Source of the DNA: Phymorhynchus buccinoides
Lineage: Eukaryota; Mollusca; Gastropoda; Neogastropoda; Raphitomidae
Direction of reading: 5' to 3'
Length of the DNA stretch: 64,000 nt
Assembly: GCA_017654935.2 (NCBI GenBank)
Contig: CM065683.1
Location: 2,622,848-2,686,847 of the forward strand
In this document: in pieces, positions 11,201 through 22,065 of the stretch
Numbering within the stretch: the stretch's first letter is position 1
Layout of the letters: the number at the start of each line of letters is the position of its first letter
Program-made: the position numbers and the translations under genes
Notes under the pieces: generated by a model
The model's database searches: none
The model's input: the letters and a program-made list of their open reading frames with translations, nothing else
What the model was told of the DNA's origin: nothing

Positions 11201-13098
11201 TTCCTTTCTCTGTCTTGCTTTTCCCTTGATGTCCACCTTTGTTCTTTATCTTTCTTCTTCCTTTCTTTCTCTGTCTTGCTTTTCCCTTGATGTCCACCTT
11301 TGTTCTTTCTCTTTCTTCTTCCTTTCTTTCTCTGTCTTGCTTTTCCCTTGATGTCCACCTTTGTTCTTTCTCTTTCTTCTTCCTTTCTTTCTCTGTCTTG
11401 CTTTTCCCTTGATGTCCACCTTTGTTCTTTCTCTTTCTTCTTCCTTTCTTTCTCTGTCTTGTTATTCCCTTGATGTCCACCTTTGTTCTTTATCTTTCTT
11501 CTTCCTTTCTTTCTCTGTCTTGCTTTTCCCTTGATGTCCACCTTTGTTCTTTATCTTTCTTCTTCCTTTCTTTCTCTGTCTTGCTTTTCCCTTGATGTCC
11601 ACCTTTGTTCTTTCTCTTTCTTCTTTCTTTCTTTCTCTGTCTTGCTTTTCCCTTGATGTCCACCTTTGTTCTTTCTCTTTCTTCTTCCTTTCTTTCTCTG
11701 TCTTGCTTTTCCCTTGATGTCCACCTTTGTTCTTTCTCTTTCTTCTTCCTTTCTTTCTCTGTCTTGCTTTTCCCTTGATGTCCACCTTTGTTCTTTATCT
11801 TTCTTCTTCCTTTCTCTGTCTTGCTTTTCCCTTGATGTCCACCTTTGTTCTTTCTCTTTCTTCTTCCTTCCTTTCTCTGTCTTGCTTTTCCCTTGATGTC
11901 CACCTTTGATTTCTCTTTCTTCTTCCTTTCTTTCTCTGTCTTGCTTTTCCCTTGATGTCCACCTTTGTTCTTTCTCTTTCTTCTTCCTTTCTTTCTCTGT
12001 CTTGCTTTTCCCTTGATGTCCACCTTTGATTTCTCTTTCTTCTTCCTTTCTTTCTCTGTCTTGCTTTTCCCTTGATGTCCACCTTTGTTCTTTCTCTTTC
12101 TTCTTCCTTTCTTTCTCTGTCTTGCTTTTCCCTTGATGTCCACCTTTGTTCTTTCTCTTTCTTCTTCCTTTCTTTCTCTGTCTTGCTTTTCCCTTGATGT
12201 CCACCTTTGTTCTTTCTCTTTCTTCTTCCTTTCTTTCTCTGTCTTGCTTTTCCCTTGATGTCCACCTTTGTTCTTTCTCTTTCTTCTTCCTTCCTTTCTC
12301 TGTCTTGCTTTTCCCTTGATGTCCACCTTTGTTATTTCTCTTTCTTCTTCCTTTCTTTCTCTGTCTTGCTTTTCCCTTGATGTCCACCTTTGTTCTTTCT
12401 CTTTCTTCTTTCTTTCTTTCTCTGTCTTGCTTTTCCCTTGATGTCCACCTTTGTTCTTTCTCTTTCTTCTATCTTTCTCTGTCTTGCTTTTCCCTTGATG
12501 TCCACCTTTGTTATTTCTCTTTCTTCTTCCTTTCTTTCTCTGTCTTGCTTTTCCCTTGATGTCCACCTTTGTTCTTTCTCTTTCTTCTTTCTTTCTTTCT
12601 CTGTCTTGCTTTTCCCTTGATGTCCACCTTTGTTCTTTCTCTTTCTTCTATCTTTCTCTGTCTTGCTTTTCCCTTGATGTCCACCTTTGTTATTTCTCTT
12701 TCTTCTTCCTTTCTTTCTCTGTCTTGCTTTTCCCTTGATGTCCACCTTTGTTCTTTCTCTTTCTTCTTCCTTTCTTTCTCTGTCTTGCTTTTCCCTTGAT
12801 GTCCACCTTTGTTCTTTCTCTTTCTTCTTCCTTTCTCTGTCTTGCTTTTCCCTTGATGTCCACCTTTGTTCTTTATCTTTCTTCTTCCTTTCTTTCTCTG
12901 TCTTGCTTTTCCCTTGATGTCCACCTTTGTTCTTTCTCTTTCTTCTTTCTTTCTTTCTCTGTCTTGCTTTTCCCTTGATGTCCACCTTTGTTCTTTCTCT
13001 TTCTTCTTCCTTCCTTTCTCTGTCTTGCTTTTCCCTTGATGTCCACCTTTGTTCTTTCTCTATCTTCTTCCTTTCTTTCCTTTCTTTCTCTGTCTTGT
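8274..13098. repeat. ~4.8-kb satellite, ~80 copies of a 57-61-bp unit
   Basis: The unit reads CTTGATGTCCACCTTTGTTC, then a TTTCTC/TTCTTCC pyrimidine run, then CTGTCTTG and TTTTCC: 61 bp in full form. Variants are 57 bp (one TTTC lost), 59 bp (TTGATTTC for TTGTTCTTTC) and single substitutions (TTATC for TTCTC, GTTATT for GCTTTT). About 80 units follow head to tail. The minus strand is purine-rich and nearly stop-free in all three frames, which produces open frames of up to 754 codons; because 61 is not a multiple of 3 the frame rotates from unit to unit, so this is read as satellite DNA, not a gene. Higher-order repeats of 179 bp (12329 and 12508) and 240 bp (8354 and 8594) show local amplification. 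Confidence 0.97.
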
Positions 13099-13440
13099 TA
13101 TTTTTTTCTGTTTGTCAATTTTTGTTTCTGTCTGTTTTCTTTTGTTTTCTTTGTTTTGTTTTTCCTTATCTATTTTTTCTCTCTTTTCTTTCCTTTCCTT
13201 CTTTGTCTTGTTTTTCCATTTTGTCAATCTTTCTTCTTTCTCTATCTTATTTCTTTGTCTTCTTTTTCCATTTTGTCAATCTTTCTTCTTTCTCTATCTT
13301 ATTTCTTTGTCTTCTCTTTCCTTTTTGTTAATCTTTCTTCTTTCTCTATCTTATTTCTTTGTCTTGTTTTTCCATTAATCTTTCTTCTTTCTCTATTTTA
13401 TTTCTTTGTCTAGTTTTTTCATTTGTGTCCATCCTTTTTC
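13099..13440. repeat. Second, diverged ~60-bp array
   Basis: Four to five imperfect copies of a unit with TTTGTCAATCTTTCTTC, TTTCTCTATCTTATTTC and TTTGTCTT blocks (about 13200-13420). Sequence is pyrimidine-rich and shares the CTTTGTCTTG/TTTTTCC element with the main satellite, so it is probably a decayed relative at its edge. Confidence 0.8.
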
Positions 13441-13457
13441 TGTCTGTTTCTTCGTTC

Positions 13458-13487
13458 CTTGATCTTGATCTTGATCTTGATCTTGAT
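13458..13487. repeat. (CTTGAT)5 hexanucleotide repeat
   Basis: Five perfect copies of CTTGAT, directly followed by GGGTCGACG. Confidence 0.95.
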
Positions 13488-13574
13488 GGGTCGACGCTGG
13501 CAGAATCCAACTTGGATAGAAACGCCAGCGGGGGAAAAACTATTGCACAATGAAAATCTGTCAATACAGTTCAA

Positions 13575-14017
13575 CAGGGTTCCCACTGTCCTTGCAGGTG
13601 CTTATAGGTTTTTATATTTGTGGACGGGCCTCAAGGCCTTATAGGTGCTTATATTTAACCTATCGGTCCTTACAGAAAGTACTTAGGTCCTGATGGATAA
13701 CAAAAAGTCGTCATTGTTTTGCAAAGGACGAAAATAAATCTGATGTGTGCACATTTAGTCTTAAACCTTTGAAAAATGACATAGAGTTTGACCGCATTTG
13801 CGTCCAGAATGAAGTGGAAGTGGAGCAGACGACATAACAAAGGAGGTAAATCACCGAACTCGCTCAATGAGCCTGACCAGAAGTAACCGGTCGACAACGT
13901 TGCCGCGTTCTCATGAAGAAAGCAAGACGGTTTACGTCCTTATGAGAAGTGAAATGGTGCTTATAAGGTCCTTATAAGGTCCTTATATTGTAAAAGATCT
14001 GAAGGGTGGGAACCCTG
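13575..14017. mobile_element. hAT-like non-autonomous DNA transposon, 443 bp
   Basis: Perfect 12-bp terminal inverted repeats CAGGGTTCCCAC (13575-13586) and GTGGGAACCCTG (14006-14017). Ends of CAGGG type are typical of the hAT superfamily. Subterminal repeats GGTGCTTATA / AAGGTCCTTATA occur near both ends (13597, 13644, 13961-13990), as usual for hAT transposase binding. There is no transposase coding. The flanks show TTCAA on both sides (13570-13574 and 14018-14022), a 5-bp direct repeat rather than the 8 bp expected for hAT, so the superfamily assignment is provisional. Confidence 0.85.
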
Positions 14018-14177
14018 TTCAAAGACTTGTATATATGCAGTATAAAATCTTAAAGATGACGAAACAAACACCAACTGTATGTTCTTCTTAGCCTTGCCTT
14101 ACTACACAGAAAATAACCATTTAAAAATGATTGCATATAATATCTTGACATATTCCTGTCTTTCTTTACGTTGTTTT

Positions 14178-14675
14178 TAGTCCCCGAGCCCAAGGTTCGG
14201 GGAGCTATTGTTTTTGTCTGGTCCGTCCGGTGTCCGTCCGGCGTGTCTCCGTCCGTCCGTCTATTCGTCCGTTTTTCTAAAAAAACTATTCAGTCTATCA
14301 TCATCAAATTTGGTATACTAGTTTGCCAAGATGCAAGCTATCCACTGATGTATTTAGTTTTACATTAAGGTCAAGATTGCGCCAGTTACGGGGTTCAAAC
14401 CCCGACACACATAATCGCTAATATCTCGCGAGGTTTTGCATGTATTTTATGCTTTTTGTTCCACATTTCTTGATGAATGGTCTATAACACAGTTGTCATG
14501 AATTTTTCTGTGCACGCGTGTGCGCATGATCGCGCGCGCTCAAATCACGGGTCCGAACCCCAAGGCTACATATAAAAAACTATTCAGTTACGTGCTGGTT
14601 TGATGCGTTTTTATGTATGTGTACGCCGAAACATTCCGATTTCGGAGTAGCTCGGCGATGCTACGAGGGGACTTT
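14178..14675. repeat. Interspersed repeat with GTCCGTCCG block
   Basis: Starts AGTCCCCGAGCCCAAGGTTC with a small hairpin (TCCCCGA/TCGGGGA), then GTCCGTCC repeats, then sequence that twice contains AAAAAACTATTCAGT (about 14279 and 14574), and closes CTACGAGGGGACT. The outer AGTCCCC/GGGGACT match suggests short inverted ends. No coding. Family not identified. Confidence 0.5.
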
Positions 14676-14932
14676 GCAGCCGCTCGGCATTGCACTTCTT
14701 ATTTTTTTGTCCATGTTTTTGTATTCCTCTGTAGATGCTGAATAGTGAATACCACTGTTTGCAGTTCGTGTGTCTTTACTTTTCTCCTTCCTTATTCATT
14801 CCTTCTTTGTATTGGATCTGTGTTGTTTTTCAATTCGTTTACTTTCTTGAAGGGAAGGGAACTAACCTCTGGAGATTGAATGTTGTGGTTGCTTTATTTC
14901 CCCTTTGTTTTTTGTGTGTGTGGTCATTTGGG

Positions 14933-14933
<1 letters not shown>

Positions 14934-15011
<78 letters not shown>

Positions 15012-15223
15012 CGTGCGTGCGCGTGCGCGCGCGTGTGCGTGCGTGCGTGCGTGTGCGTGCTTCGTTTTGCTTGTTTGACCAGCCCCCAATCTCTCTCTCT
15101 CTCTCTCTCTCTCTTGATCTCTCTTTCGCGCGCGCGCGCTCTTTCTGTTGCGTGAGTGCTTTCGTGTGTGTGTGTGCGTGTGCGTGTGTGCGTGTGCGTG
15201 CGTGCGTGCGTGCGCGTGCGTGC

Positions 15224-15281
<58 letters not shown>
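14934..15281. repeat. Compound (GT)n, (GTGC)n, (CT)n microsatellite
   Basis: (GT)n 14934-15007, GTGC-rich to ~15059, (CT)n 15088-15124, CG dinucleotides, then GTGC and (GT)n to 15281. Confidence 0.95.
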
Positions 15282-15830
<549 letters not shown>

Positions 15831-15847
15831 GAAAGGGATGCTAAATT

Positions 15848-16194
15848 ACTATATGACTAGCAATCGCCCCGTGGCAGTTAACCCCCGTGGCAGTTTTAAC
15901 CCCGTGGCAGCTATCTCCTCCCTACACCTACCCCCTCCCCACATTTACTTGCTCGGGGACTTATCTGCCACTCGGCGACACACTTGTTTGCTATTGTGGC
16001 TTTCAACAGACAGCCAGTCTCAAACACACGAAAGTGAAACTTTCGGTTTTACATTTCCAAGAAGAAGGCAGCATTTCACCTTCCAAGAAAATGGATCACA
16101 AATGTGTAAGGTCTTTCTTTTCAGGGGGGGGGGGGCACATCTTGACCTATCGCAGAAAGGGTGTTTCATAATCATTTCGACTTTGACCTCGCGC

Positions 16195-16229
<35 letters not shown>

Positions 16230-16281
16230 TACTTCTTCTTCTTCGTCTTCTAAGTTCTTGTTCTTCGGTCGTTCAGGCATG
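15848..16281. other. Spacer with CCCCGTGGCAG triplication and GA tract
   Basis: Opens with CTATATGACTAGC, the start motif shared with 18084 and 26283. Three short CCCCGTGGCAGTT-type repeats lie at 15866-15912, and (GA)n at 16197-16227. No gene. Confidence 0.5.
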
Positions 16282-16545
16282 TTTCTGTCAATTACGAACG
16301 TAGATGCATCATGCTGCTGTTATGCGCCTAAGTAAGAATAATTAGGCCCAGCATGTCTGACTTCGGGTAGAGGAAATCTTTTTGAAAGTATTTCTTGAAA
16401 AAAGGCAGGAGAATTTCTGTCAATTACGAACGTAGATGCATCATGCTGCTGTTATGCACCTAAGTAAGAATAATTAGGCCCAGCATGTCTGACTTTGGCT
16501 AGAGAAAATCTTTTTGAAAGTATTTCTTGAAAAAAGGCAGGAGAA
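16282..16545 (+). repeat. 132-bp sequence duplicated in tandem
   Basis: TTTCTGTCAATTACGAACG starts both copies, at 16282 and 16414; copies run 16282-16413 and 16414-16545 and differ at only a few positions. The second copy continues into sequence (16546-16660) that is present in inverse orientation at about 20160-20320. Confidence 0.9.
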
Positions 16546-16674
16546 TGGACCGGAAAGGCAGAACGATAGTAGATAACAGCATGCAAAGGGAAAAGGCAGA
16601 ATCAAAGAGACTGACAGATTAGAGGTAGTTATTTAGCACAAGCTTCCAGAAGGTGGGGGAACTATTTGTACGGA

Positions 16675-16767
16675 AGACCCCCCCCCCCCCTCCCAGTATC
16701 CCTAGGGGGGGGGGAAGCTTGCTGCTTCTACTCCCACCCCCACCCCCACCCACACCCACACCCCAGT

Positions 16768-16810
<43 letters not shown>
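16675..16810. repeat. Poly-C, G-rich, CACCCC and CT low-complexity block
   Basis: C run at 16679-16690, G run near 16707-16714, CCACCC repeats, then (CT)n to about 16808. Confidence 0.9.
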
Positions 16811-16877
16811 CTTAACTGTCTGTATAAAAATAGCTGCAGCGGGCTGCGGTGTGGAGGCAAGCAAAGAGCCAAAGACA

Positions 16878-17740
16878 TTGAAAAGAAAAGACTGGCATCT
16901 GGTCCCTGTTCCCTATATCAGTAGTGAGGACAGAAAGTAGTAATTTTGGAGTTTTACGTCCTCTCGACCCGGGAAGGCACATATGGGACATGTGTATTAG
17001 CTGGGTATGTGAAAATGAGGATAAAACATTTACAGGACATACATAGACAAAACATGAACATTACGTATAATGGAGAGGGGGTATGGGAATTCTCATGAAA
17101 CGCAAGTTAAGACATTCTTGAAATGATGAGGAACCGAGGTTCGTGTTAAAGAAAATTGGGAACCGAGGTTCGTGGTAAAAAGAATCAAAATTTATAAAAT
17201 GTTAGATAAAATTCTAGTGGCTTGTCTGACCCTGACCGAAACAAATCAGTTAATTAAAATTCCAGGGCTACTGGATTATAAAAATTCAACAAATGTTTAT
17301 TTTATTATTAAAAGCCTAATGTGGCCCGTATTTATTTTAAAACTTGTATTTACAGTTATTTATAAAATTTATTTACAAAAAATTTGTGGCTTGTTAATAC
17401 AAGTCAAGGGGCAAAGGCCATATTATAAGAAAAGTTTTGTTAAAAATCCGACCGGGGGAGAGAACTCTCTCCCCTGGGACTTCCCTGGGAAAAAGAGCAG
17501 GGGAAATATTTACATGTCGTGTAGTTGTTTGTTTGCATCATGGATGTTAATTTAATATATTTTAAGAAGATAGAATTATATTAGTGAGGACAGAAACACT
17601 GGTTGTGTCCCTTTTAAACATCTTTATGACATAACACGTCGATAGGCCAGTTGAATTCTCCATTCAAATTCCAATCTGAGTCTTTGCATAGCCGCCACTG
17701 TGAACTACCCCATTAACGATAACTCTATCAGCCAGGCTCG
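16878..17740 (+). mobile_element. Interspersed repeat R, copy 1, split by an insertion
   Basis: 16878-16936 and 17582-17740 match the uninterrupted copy at 27309-27512 (GACTGGCATCTGGTCCCTG, TGGTTGTGTCCCTTTTAAAC, ATAACACGTCGATAGGCCAG, TCTTTGCATAGCCGCCA). The intervening 645 bp are a separate insertion. The repeat continues directly into the GC-rich module at 17741. Identity of the family is unknown. Confidence 0.85.
16937..17581. mobile_element. 645-bp insertion with 15-bp target duplication
   Basis: Flanked by TAGTGAGGACAGAAA at 16922-16936 and 17582-17596. The related copy near 27350 has this 15-mer once and no insert, so it is a paralogous empty site. A 15-bp duplication fits insertion by target-primed reverse transcription. 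The insert is AT-rich and contains GAACCGAGGTTCGTG twice (17131 and 17162). No coding region or poly(A) tail is obvious, so it is probably a SINE-like or truncated element. Confidence 0.75.
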
Positions 17741-18083
17741 CCGTAACGGCGCCCGTATCTCCGGCATTTCTGAATCGATTGGCTTCTGGTTTGGCACACG
17801 GATAGTCCCCGGCCTCGGTCATCTTCCTGCCAAATTCGAAGGCAATCGGCCCAGAAACGCCGGAGATAAGGGCGCCGAGAGGCCGGCGGATGCGCGTTTC
17901 GCGCATTTGCGAAACCGCGCAAATGATACGACCGCCTCGGCTGCCGTTGCCATCGCCCCGTGAGGGCTCACAGCAAATTTGACGCGATTCGGTCGACAAA
18001 CGGCGGAGTTATAAGGCCCGTTTCGTGTTTCAGACACACACACACACACAGACACACACACACACGGGACAGTTGGCTTTTTA
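17741..18083 (+). repeat. GC-rich repeat module, copy 1
   Basis: Blocks GGCGCCCGTATCTCC, TTTCTGAATCGATT, GCGTTTCGCGCATTTGCG, CCATCGCCCCGTGAGGGCTC, AAACGGCGGAGTTATAAGGC then GTTTCAG, an AC tract and GACAGTTGGCTTTTTACTAT. The same order occurs at 18360-18720 and 27845-28256. The end, followed by ATGATGATG in the other copies, resembles an RTE-type tail; that clade guess is an inference. Confidence 0.8.
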
Positions 18084-18178
18084 CTATATGACTAGCGCAA
18101 CGCCTAGTACTGGCAATGTACCGTACTGGTAACGCCTAGTAACGGTAACGCCAAGTACTGGTAACGCTGAGTACAGCA
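18084..18178. repeat. 16-bp GTAACGCCTAGTACTG minisatellite
   Basis: After TATGACTAGCGCAACGCC come four to five imperfect 16-bp units (GTAACGCCTAGTANCG). The same start and array recur at 26284-26370, so this is the fixed 5' part of a repeat family. Confidence 0.75.
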
Positions 18179-18720
18179 AATTTGAAGCGATTCGGTTAAG
18201 AAACGGCGGAGTTATAAGGCCCCGTTTCACGTTGGCGCTGCTCTGAGAGTGACGCGCTCTCCCGATTGTCTTCCAATTTGCTGCTAGGCTTTGCCCTGGC
18301 CATAGCAAGCCTGACAGTAAATCTGAGGCGATTCGGTTAAGAAACGGCGGAGTTATTTGTGAAAAGGTGAAGCGGCGTATAGCGCGCGCGTTTCTGAACC
18401 GATTCGCTTCCGGTTTGGCACACGGATAGTCACCGTCCCCGGTCATGTACCTGCCAAATTTGAAGGCAATCGGTCCAGAAATGCCGGAGATACGGGTGCC
18501 GAGAGTCCGGCGGATACGCGTTTCGCGCATTTGCGAAACCGCGCAAATGACACGGCCGCCTCGGTTGCCGTTGCCATCGCCCCGTTAGGGCTCACAGCAA
18601 ATTTGAAGCGATTCGGTAAAAAAAACGGCGGAGTTATAAGGCCCGTTCCGTGTTTCAGACACACACACACACACACACACATGGACAGTTGGCTTCTTAC
18701 TATATGATGATGATGACAAT
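18179..18720 (+). repeat. GC-rich repeat module, copies 2 and 3
   Basis: A short diverged copy (18179-18365, with GAAGCGATTCGGTTAAGAAA twice, near 18184 and 18326) is followed by a full module (18366-18720) ending in (AC)n, GACAGTTGGCTTCTTACTAT and ATGATGATGA. Confidence 0.75.
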
Positions 18721-19461
<741 letters not shown>

Positions 19462-19509
<48 letters not shown>

Positions 19510-19585
19510 CTCTCTCTCTCTCTGTGCCTCTCTCTCTCTCTCTTTCACTCTCTCTCTCTCTCTGTGCCTCTCTCTCTCTCTCTCT

Positions 19586-19634
<49 letters not shown>

Positions 19635-19664
19635 CCTCTCTCTCTCTCTCTCTCTCTCTCTGTG

Positions 19665-19740
<76 letters not shown>
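19462..19740. repeat. (CT)n array with periodic CTGTGCCT interruptions
   Basis: CT repeats with CTGTGCCT/CTGTACCT interruptions at irregular intervals; the last ~75 bp are pure CT. Confidence 0.95.
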
Positions 19741-19744
<4 letters not shown>

Positions 19745-20109
19745 GACTTTTTTTTAACATTTGTCTTCGAAAGACTGACAGTTGGCCAACTGTTTTAGCC
19801 ATCAAAGGTTTTAAAATAAACCCACAATTCGCAGCCACAACTACGTTGTTGTTGCTTTTATTTATTATAGTCTTAAAAGATATAACATTTATGTTAAGGA
19901 CACATTTCTCACTGGGGGGTTTTGTGAGTGTGTATTCTGCCAATATATAAAATATGAAATCGAACTGATTTGACAGATTTCTTATATAATCATTGTTCAA
20001 CCAAGTTCATGGGAAATAAAGAGTCAACACTCTCTCTTGTATATATCTGATTTCTGCAATATGATGTATCTCCCATACCAAATTTCAAATGACACACTCC
20101 CCGTGGGTG

Positions 20110-20113
<4 letters not shown>
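19741..20113. other. Unassigned spacer
   Basis: No gene or repeat recognised. It ends in CCCCGTGGGTGTACC before the poly-G run. Confidence 0.5.

Positions 20114-20147
<34 letters not shown>
20114..20147. repeat. Run of 34 consecutive G
   Basis: Uninterrupted G homopolymer. It could form G-quadruplex; its length in an assembly is unreliable. Confidence 0.9.
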
Positions 20148-20148
<1 letters not shown>

Positions 20149-20159
20149 GTCTTTCGTTA

Positions 20160-20320
20160 AAATAGTTCCCCCACCTTCTGGAAGTTCTGTGCTTGTAACT
20201 TCCTCTAATCTGCCACTCTCTTTGACTCTGCCTTTTTCCTTTGCTTTGCTGTCATCTGCTATCTTTCTGACTTATTGGCCCATTCTCCTGCCTTTTTTCC
20301 AAAAAAATCTTCCAAATAAT
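20160..20320 (-). repeat. Inverted copy of the 16.55-16.66 kb repeat
   Basis: The reverse complement matches 16530-16660 (AAAAAGGCAGGAGAATG, GGAAAAAGGCAGA, CTTCCAGAAGGTGGGGGAAC) with moderate divergence. Confidence 0.75.
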
Positions 20321-20650
20321 TTTTCTCCTTTGAGCTCCTCCGAAATCGGAATGTGTTGGCTGTACGCAGCGTGGAGACCAGTGAAAACTGAAAACCGGAC
20401 ACATATGTACCTTATCCATTATGGCCATATGGCCTGGGAACGCAGAAGAAGAAGAAATGACAAAAAAAACCACAACAAAAAACTCGCAAAAATGTTCAAA
20501 GTCTGTCTTCCGTGCATTCATTATGAATCTTAACTTATCTGATGAAAGAAAAACCTCGTGTTATGCTAACATTCCACGATGTCTGATTTCCTCTGGCACC
20601 GTTCAGAGGTGAAACCCTTTGGACCCGCTTCTCTCCACGAAATGACTGTC
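20321..20650. other. Unassigned spacer
   Basis: No gene recognised; a short AAGAAGAAGAAATG stretch only. Confidence 0.5.
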
Positions 20651-20815
20651 TGAAAGGTTACGTAGAATCGCGTGTCCCCGTCTCTATGTGTCCCCTATTT
20701 CGTCTCAATATGTCTCCGTCTCTAGCAAGCTCTGAAAGGTTACGTAGAATCACGTGTCCCCGTCTCTATGTGTCCCCAATTTCGTCTCAATATGTCTCCG
20801 TCTCTGTCAAGCTCC
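20651..20815 (+). repeat. 82-bp tandem duplication
   Basis: TGAAAGGTTACGTAGAATC at 20651 and 20733 starts two near-identical copies that contain GTCTCTATGTGTCCCC and TTTCGTCTCAATATGTCTCC. The GTCTCTATGTGTCCCC element reappears as a minisatellite at 28251-28446 and inverted at 21280-21368. Confidence 0.85.
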
Positions 20816-20816
20816 T

Positions 20817-21231
20817 GTTACTTGGAATCAGTTGCCTCACTCTTTCAGATACTCATCCATCTCTGCCCACATTCAAACGCCATATCAAAACTTATCTGTT
20901 TCCTAAATAACTACTAATCCCTTCCTTCATGACTTGGTGTGTGCATGGTCTGAGAGTGAATGTCTGCGCTTGGTGAGCGCACATAACTTTCTGTGCGAGT
21001 GTGTGTCCGCGTGTGTATACATACGTGAGTGTGCGCGCTCATGCGCGCGCGCGTGTGTGAAATTCTGTGTCTGTTTGTCTGACCGTCTTTGGGTGTTTGT
21101 GTAATTTTATTTCCCATTATTTATGCCATATGTTAAATATTATTATATAGTGTTATAATTATGTGTATTTTATATTCTTATGTTGTAAACGCCTAGGGCA
21201 TTGAATTGATTAGGCGTGCTAAATGTTCAAA

Positions 21232-21269
<38 letters not shown>

Positions 21270-21272
21270 ATA
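20817..21272 (+). pseudogene. LINE C-terminal fragment, 3' UTR and (TAC)n tail
   Basis: Reads LGISCLTLSDTHPSLPTF then KRHIKTYLFPK and a stop at about 20910, a CR1/L2-like C-terminus. A ~320-bp 3' UTR follows (with GT/GTGC stretches, TGTAAACGCCTAGGGCATTG) and ends in about 12 copies of TAC/CTA (21232-21272). Everything upstream of the last ~30 codons is missing. Confidence 0.8.
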
Positions 21273-21279
21273 ATAATAT

Positions 21280-21368
21280 AGACACAGGGGACATATGGAG
21301 ACGGGTACGTATAGAAACAAGGGCGTATAAAGACGGGGTACACAGAGACGGGGACACTTAGAGACACA
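21280..21368 (-). repeat. AGAGACGGGGACAT-type minisatellite
   Basis: Imperfect repeats of a GGGGACATATGGAGAC unit. The array resumes at 21650-21675 on the far side of the foldback element, suggesting the element landed inside it. Confidence 0.7.
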
Positions 21369-21380
21369 AGACGTTCAATG

Positions 21381-21624
21381 CTGCACGTTATCATCTCCAA
21401 ATATGGAAAGTGACGTCATTCGCGTGACAATGTCGGTTTTCAGCGAAAGTTTGGAATTTGTATCTTTTTGATTGTTCAATCTGAAATTAATCTGACTCTA
21501 ACTCCAATCCTAACCCAATCCCTAACCCTAACCCAAACCTTAAACCGTCAATTACACGTACCAAAACATTTTTTTTTTTACTAAAACAAATGAGTGTTCC
21601 GTGTTTGGAGATGATCATGTGCAG
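21381..21624. mobile_element. Foldback element carrying telomere-like repeats
   Basis: Arms of 23 bp: CTGCACGTTATCATCTCCAA (21381) and its near-complement ending GATGATCATGTGCAG (21624), with three to four mismatches. The interior contains CCCTAA-type repeats. Flanks on both sides are the same minisatellite. No coding. Confidence 0.65.
21491..21541. repeat. Interstitial telomere-like CCCTAA repeats
   Basis: Perfect CCCTAACCCTAACCC at 21520-21534 with degenerate CTAAC/CCTAA units around it. TTAGGG is the usual metazoan telomere unit; this is too short to be a telomere. Confidence 0.7.
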
Positions 21625-21690
21625 TCTTGAGCGCCTAGTCTTAGAGACGGGGACATAATAGAGACGGGAACACGCGTCTAAAACAGCCGT

Positions 21691-21916
21691 GCAATGGCTT
21701 GGAGTCAAAACGGACTATCTTTAGATAGGCCATTGAACATATTAAAAAAAGACTCATAACTTGTATCAAACAATGACTGCAGAAATATAAAAAGAGGGTT
21801 ATGGTTTTTACATTTCTGCAGACTTTTTTGTATACAAGATATTAGTTTTCGTAATAAGTTCAATAATATGTCAATAGACTATCTAAAGATAGTCCGTTTT
21901 GACTCCAAGCCATCGC
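21691..21916. mobile_element. Palindromic MITE Q, copy 1
   Basis: Terminal inverted repeats of about 38 bp: AATGGCTTGGAGTCAAAACG at the left (from 21693) and the complement ending CCAAGCCATCGC at 21916, both containing GGACTATCTTTAGATAG. The middle is also self-complementary (TTCTGCAG near 21820 against CTGCAGAAATA near 21778), so the whole 226 bp can fold. Copy 2 is at 25064-25296. No coding. Confidence 0.85.
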
Positions 21917-22065
21917 TGATTGTTTGGTTGCGGGCTATTTTGGGCACAGCGCTATCACGTAATTAACGTCCACACAATCTGACAGCCCTCATGGAAACCA
22001 AGCCATTAGTGAGACTCCTCACGCGCACCACTTAAGTTGACCTTGAACCTTCTGCTTTAGGGCTA

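Noticed and set aside
14380..14410. tRNA T-arm-like hairpin with GGTTCAAACC (B-box-like)
   Set aside because: Loop is one base short for a T-arm, and no acceptor stem, anticodon arm or A box could be found at proper distance.
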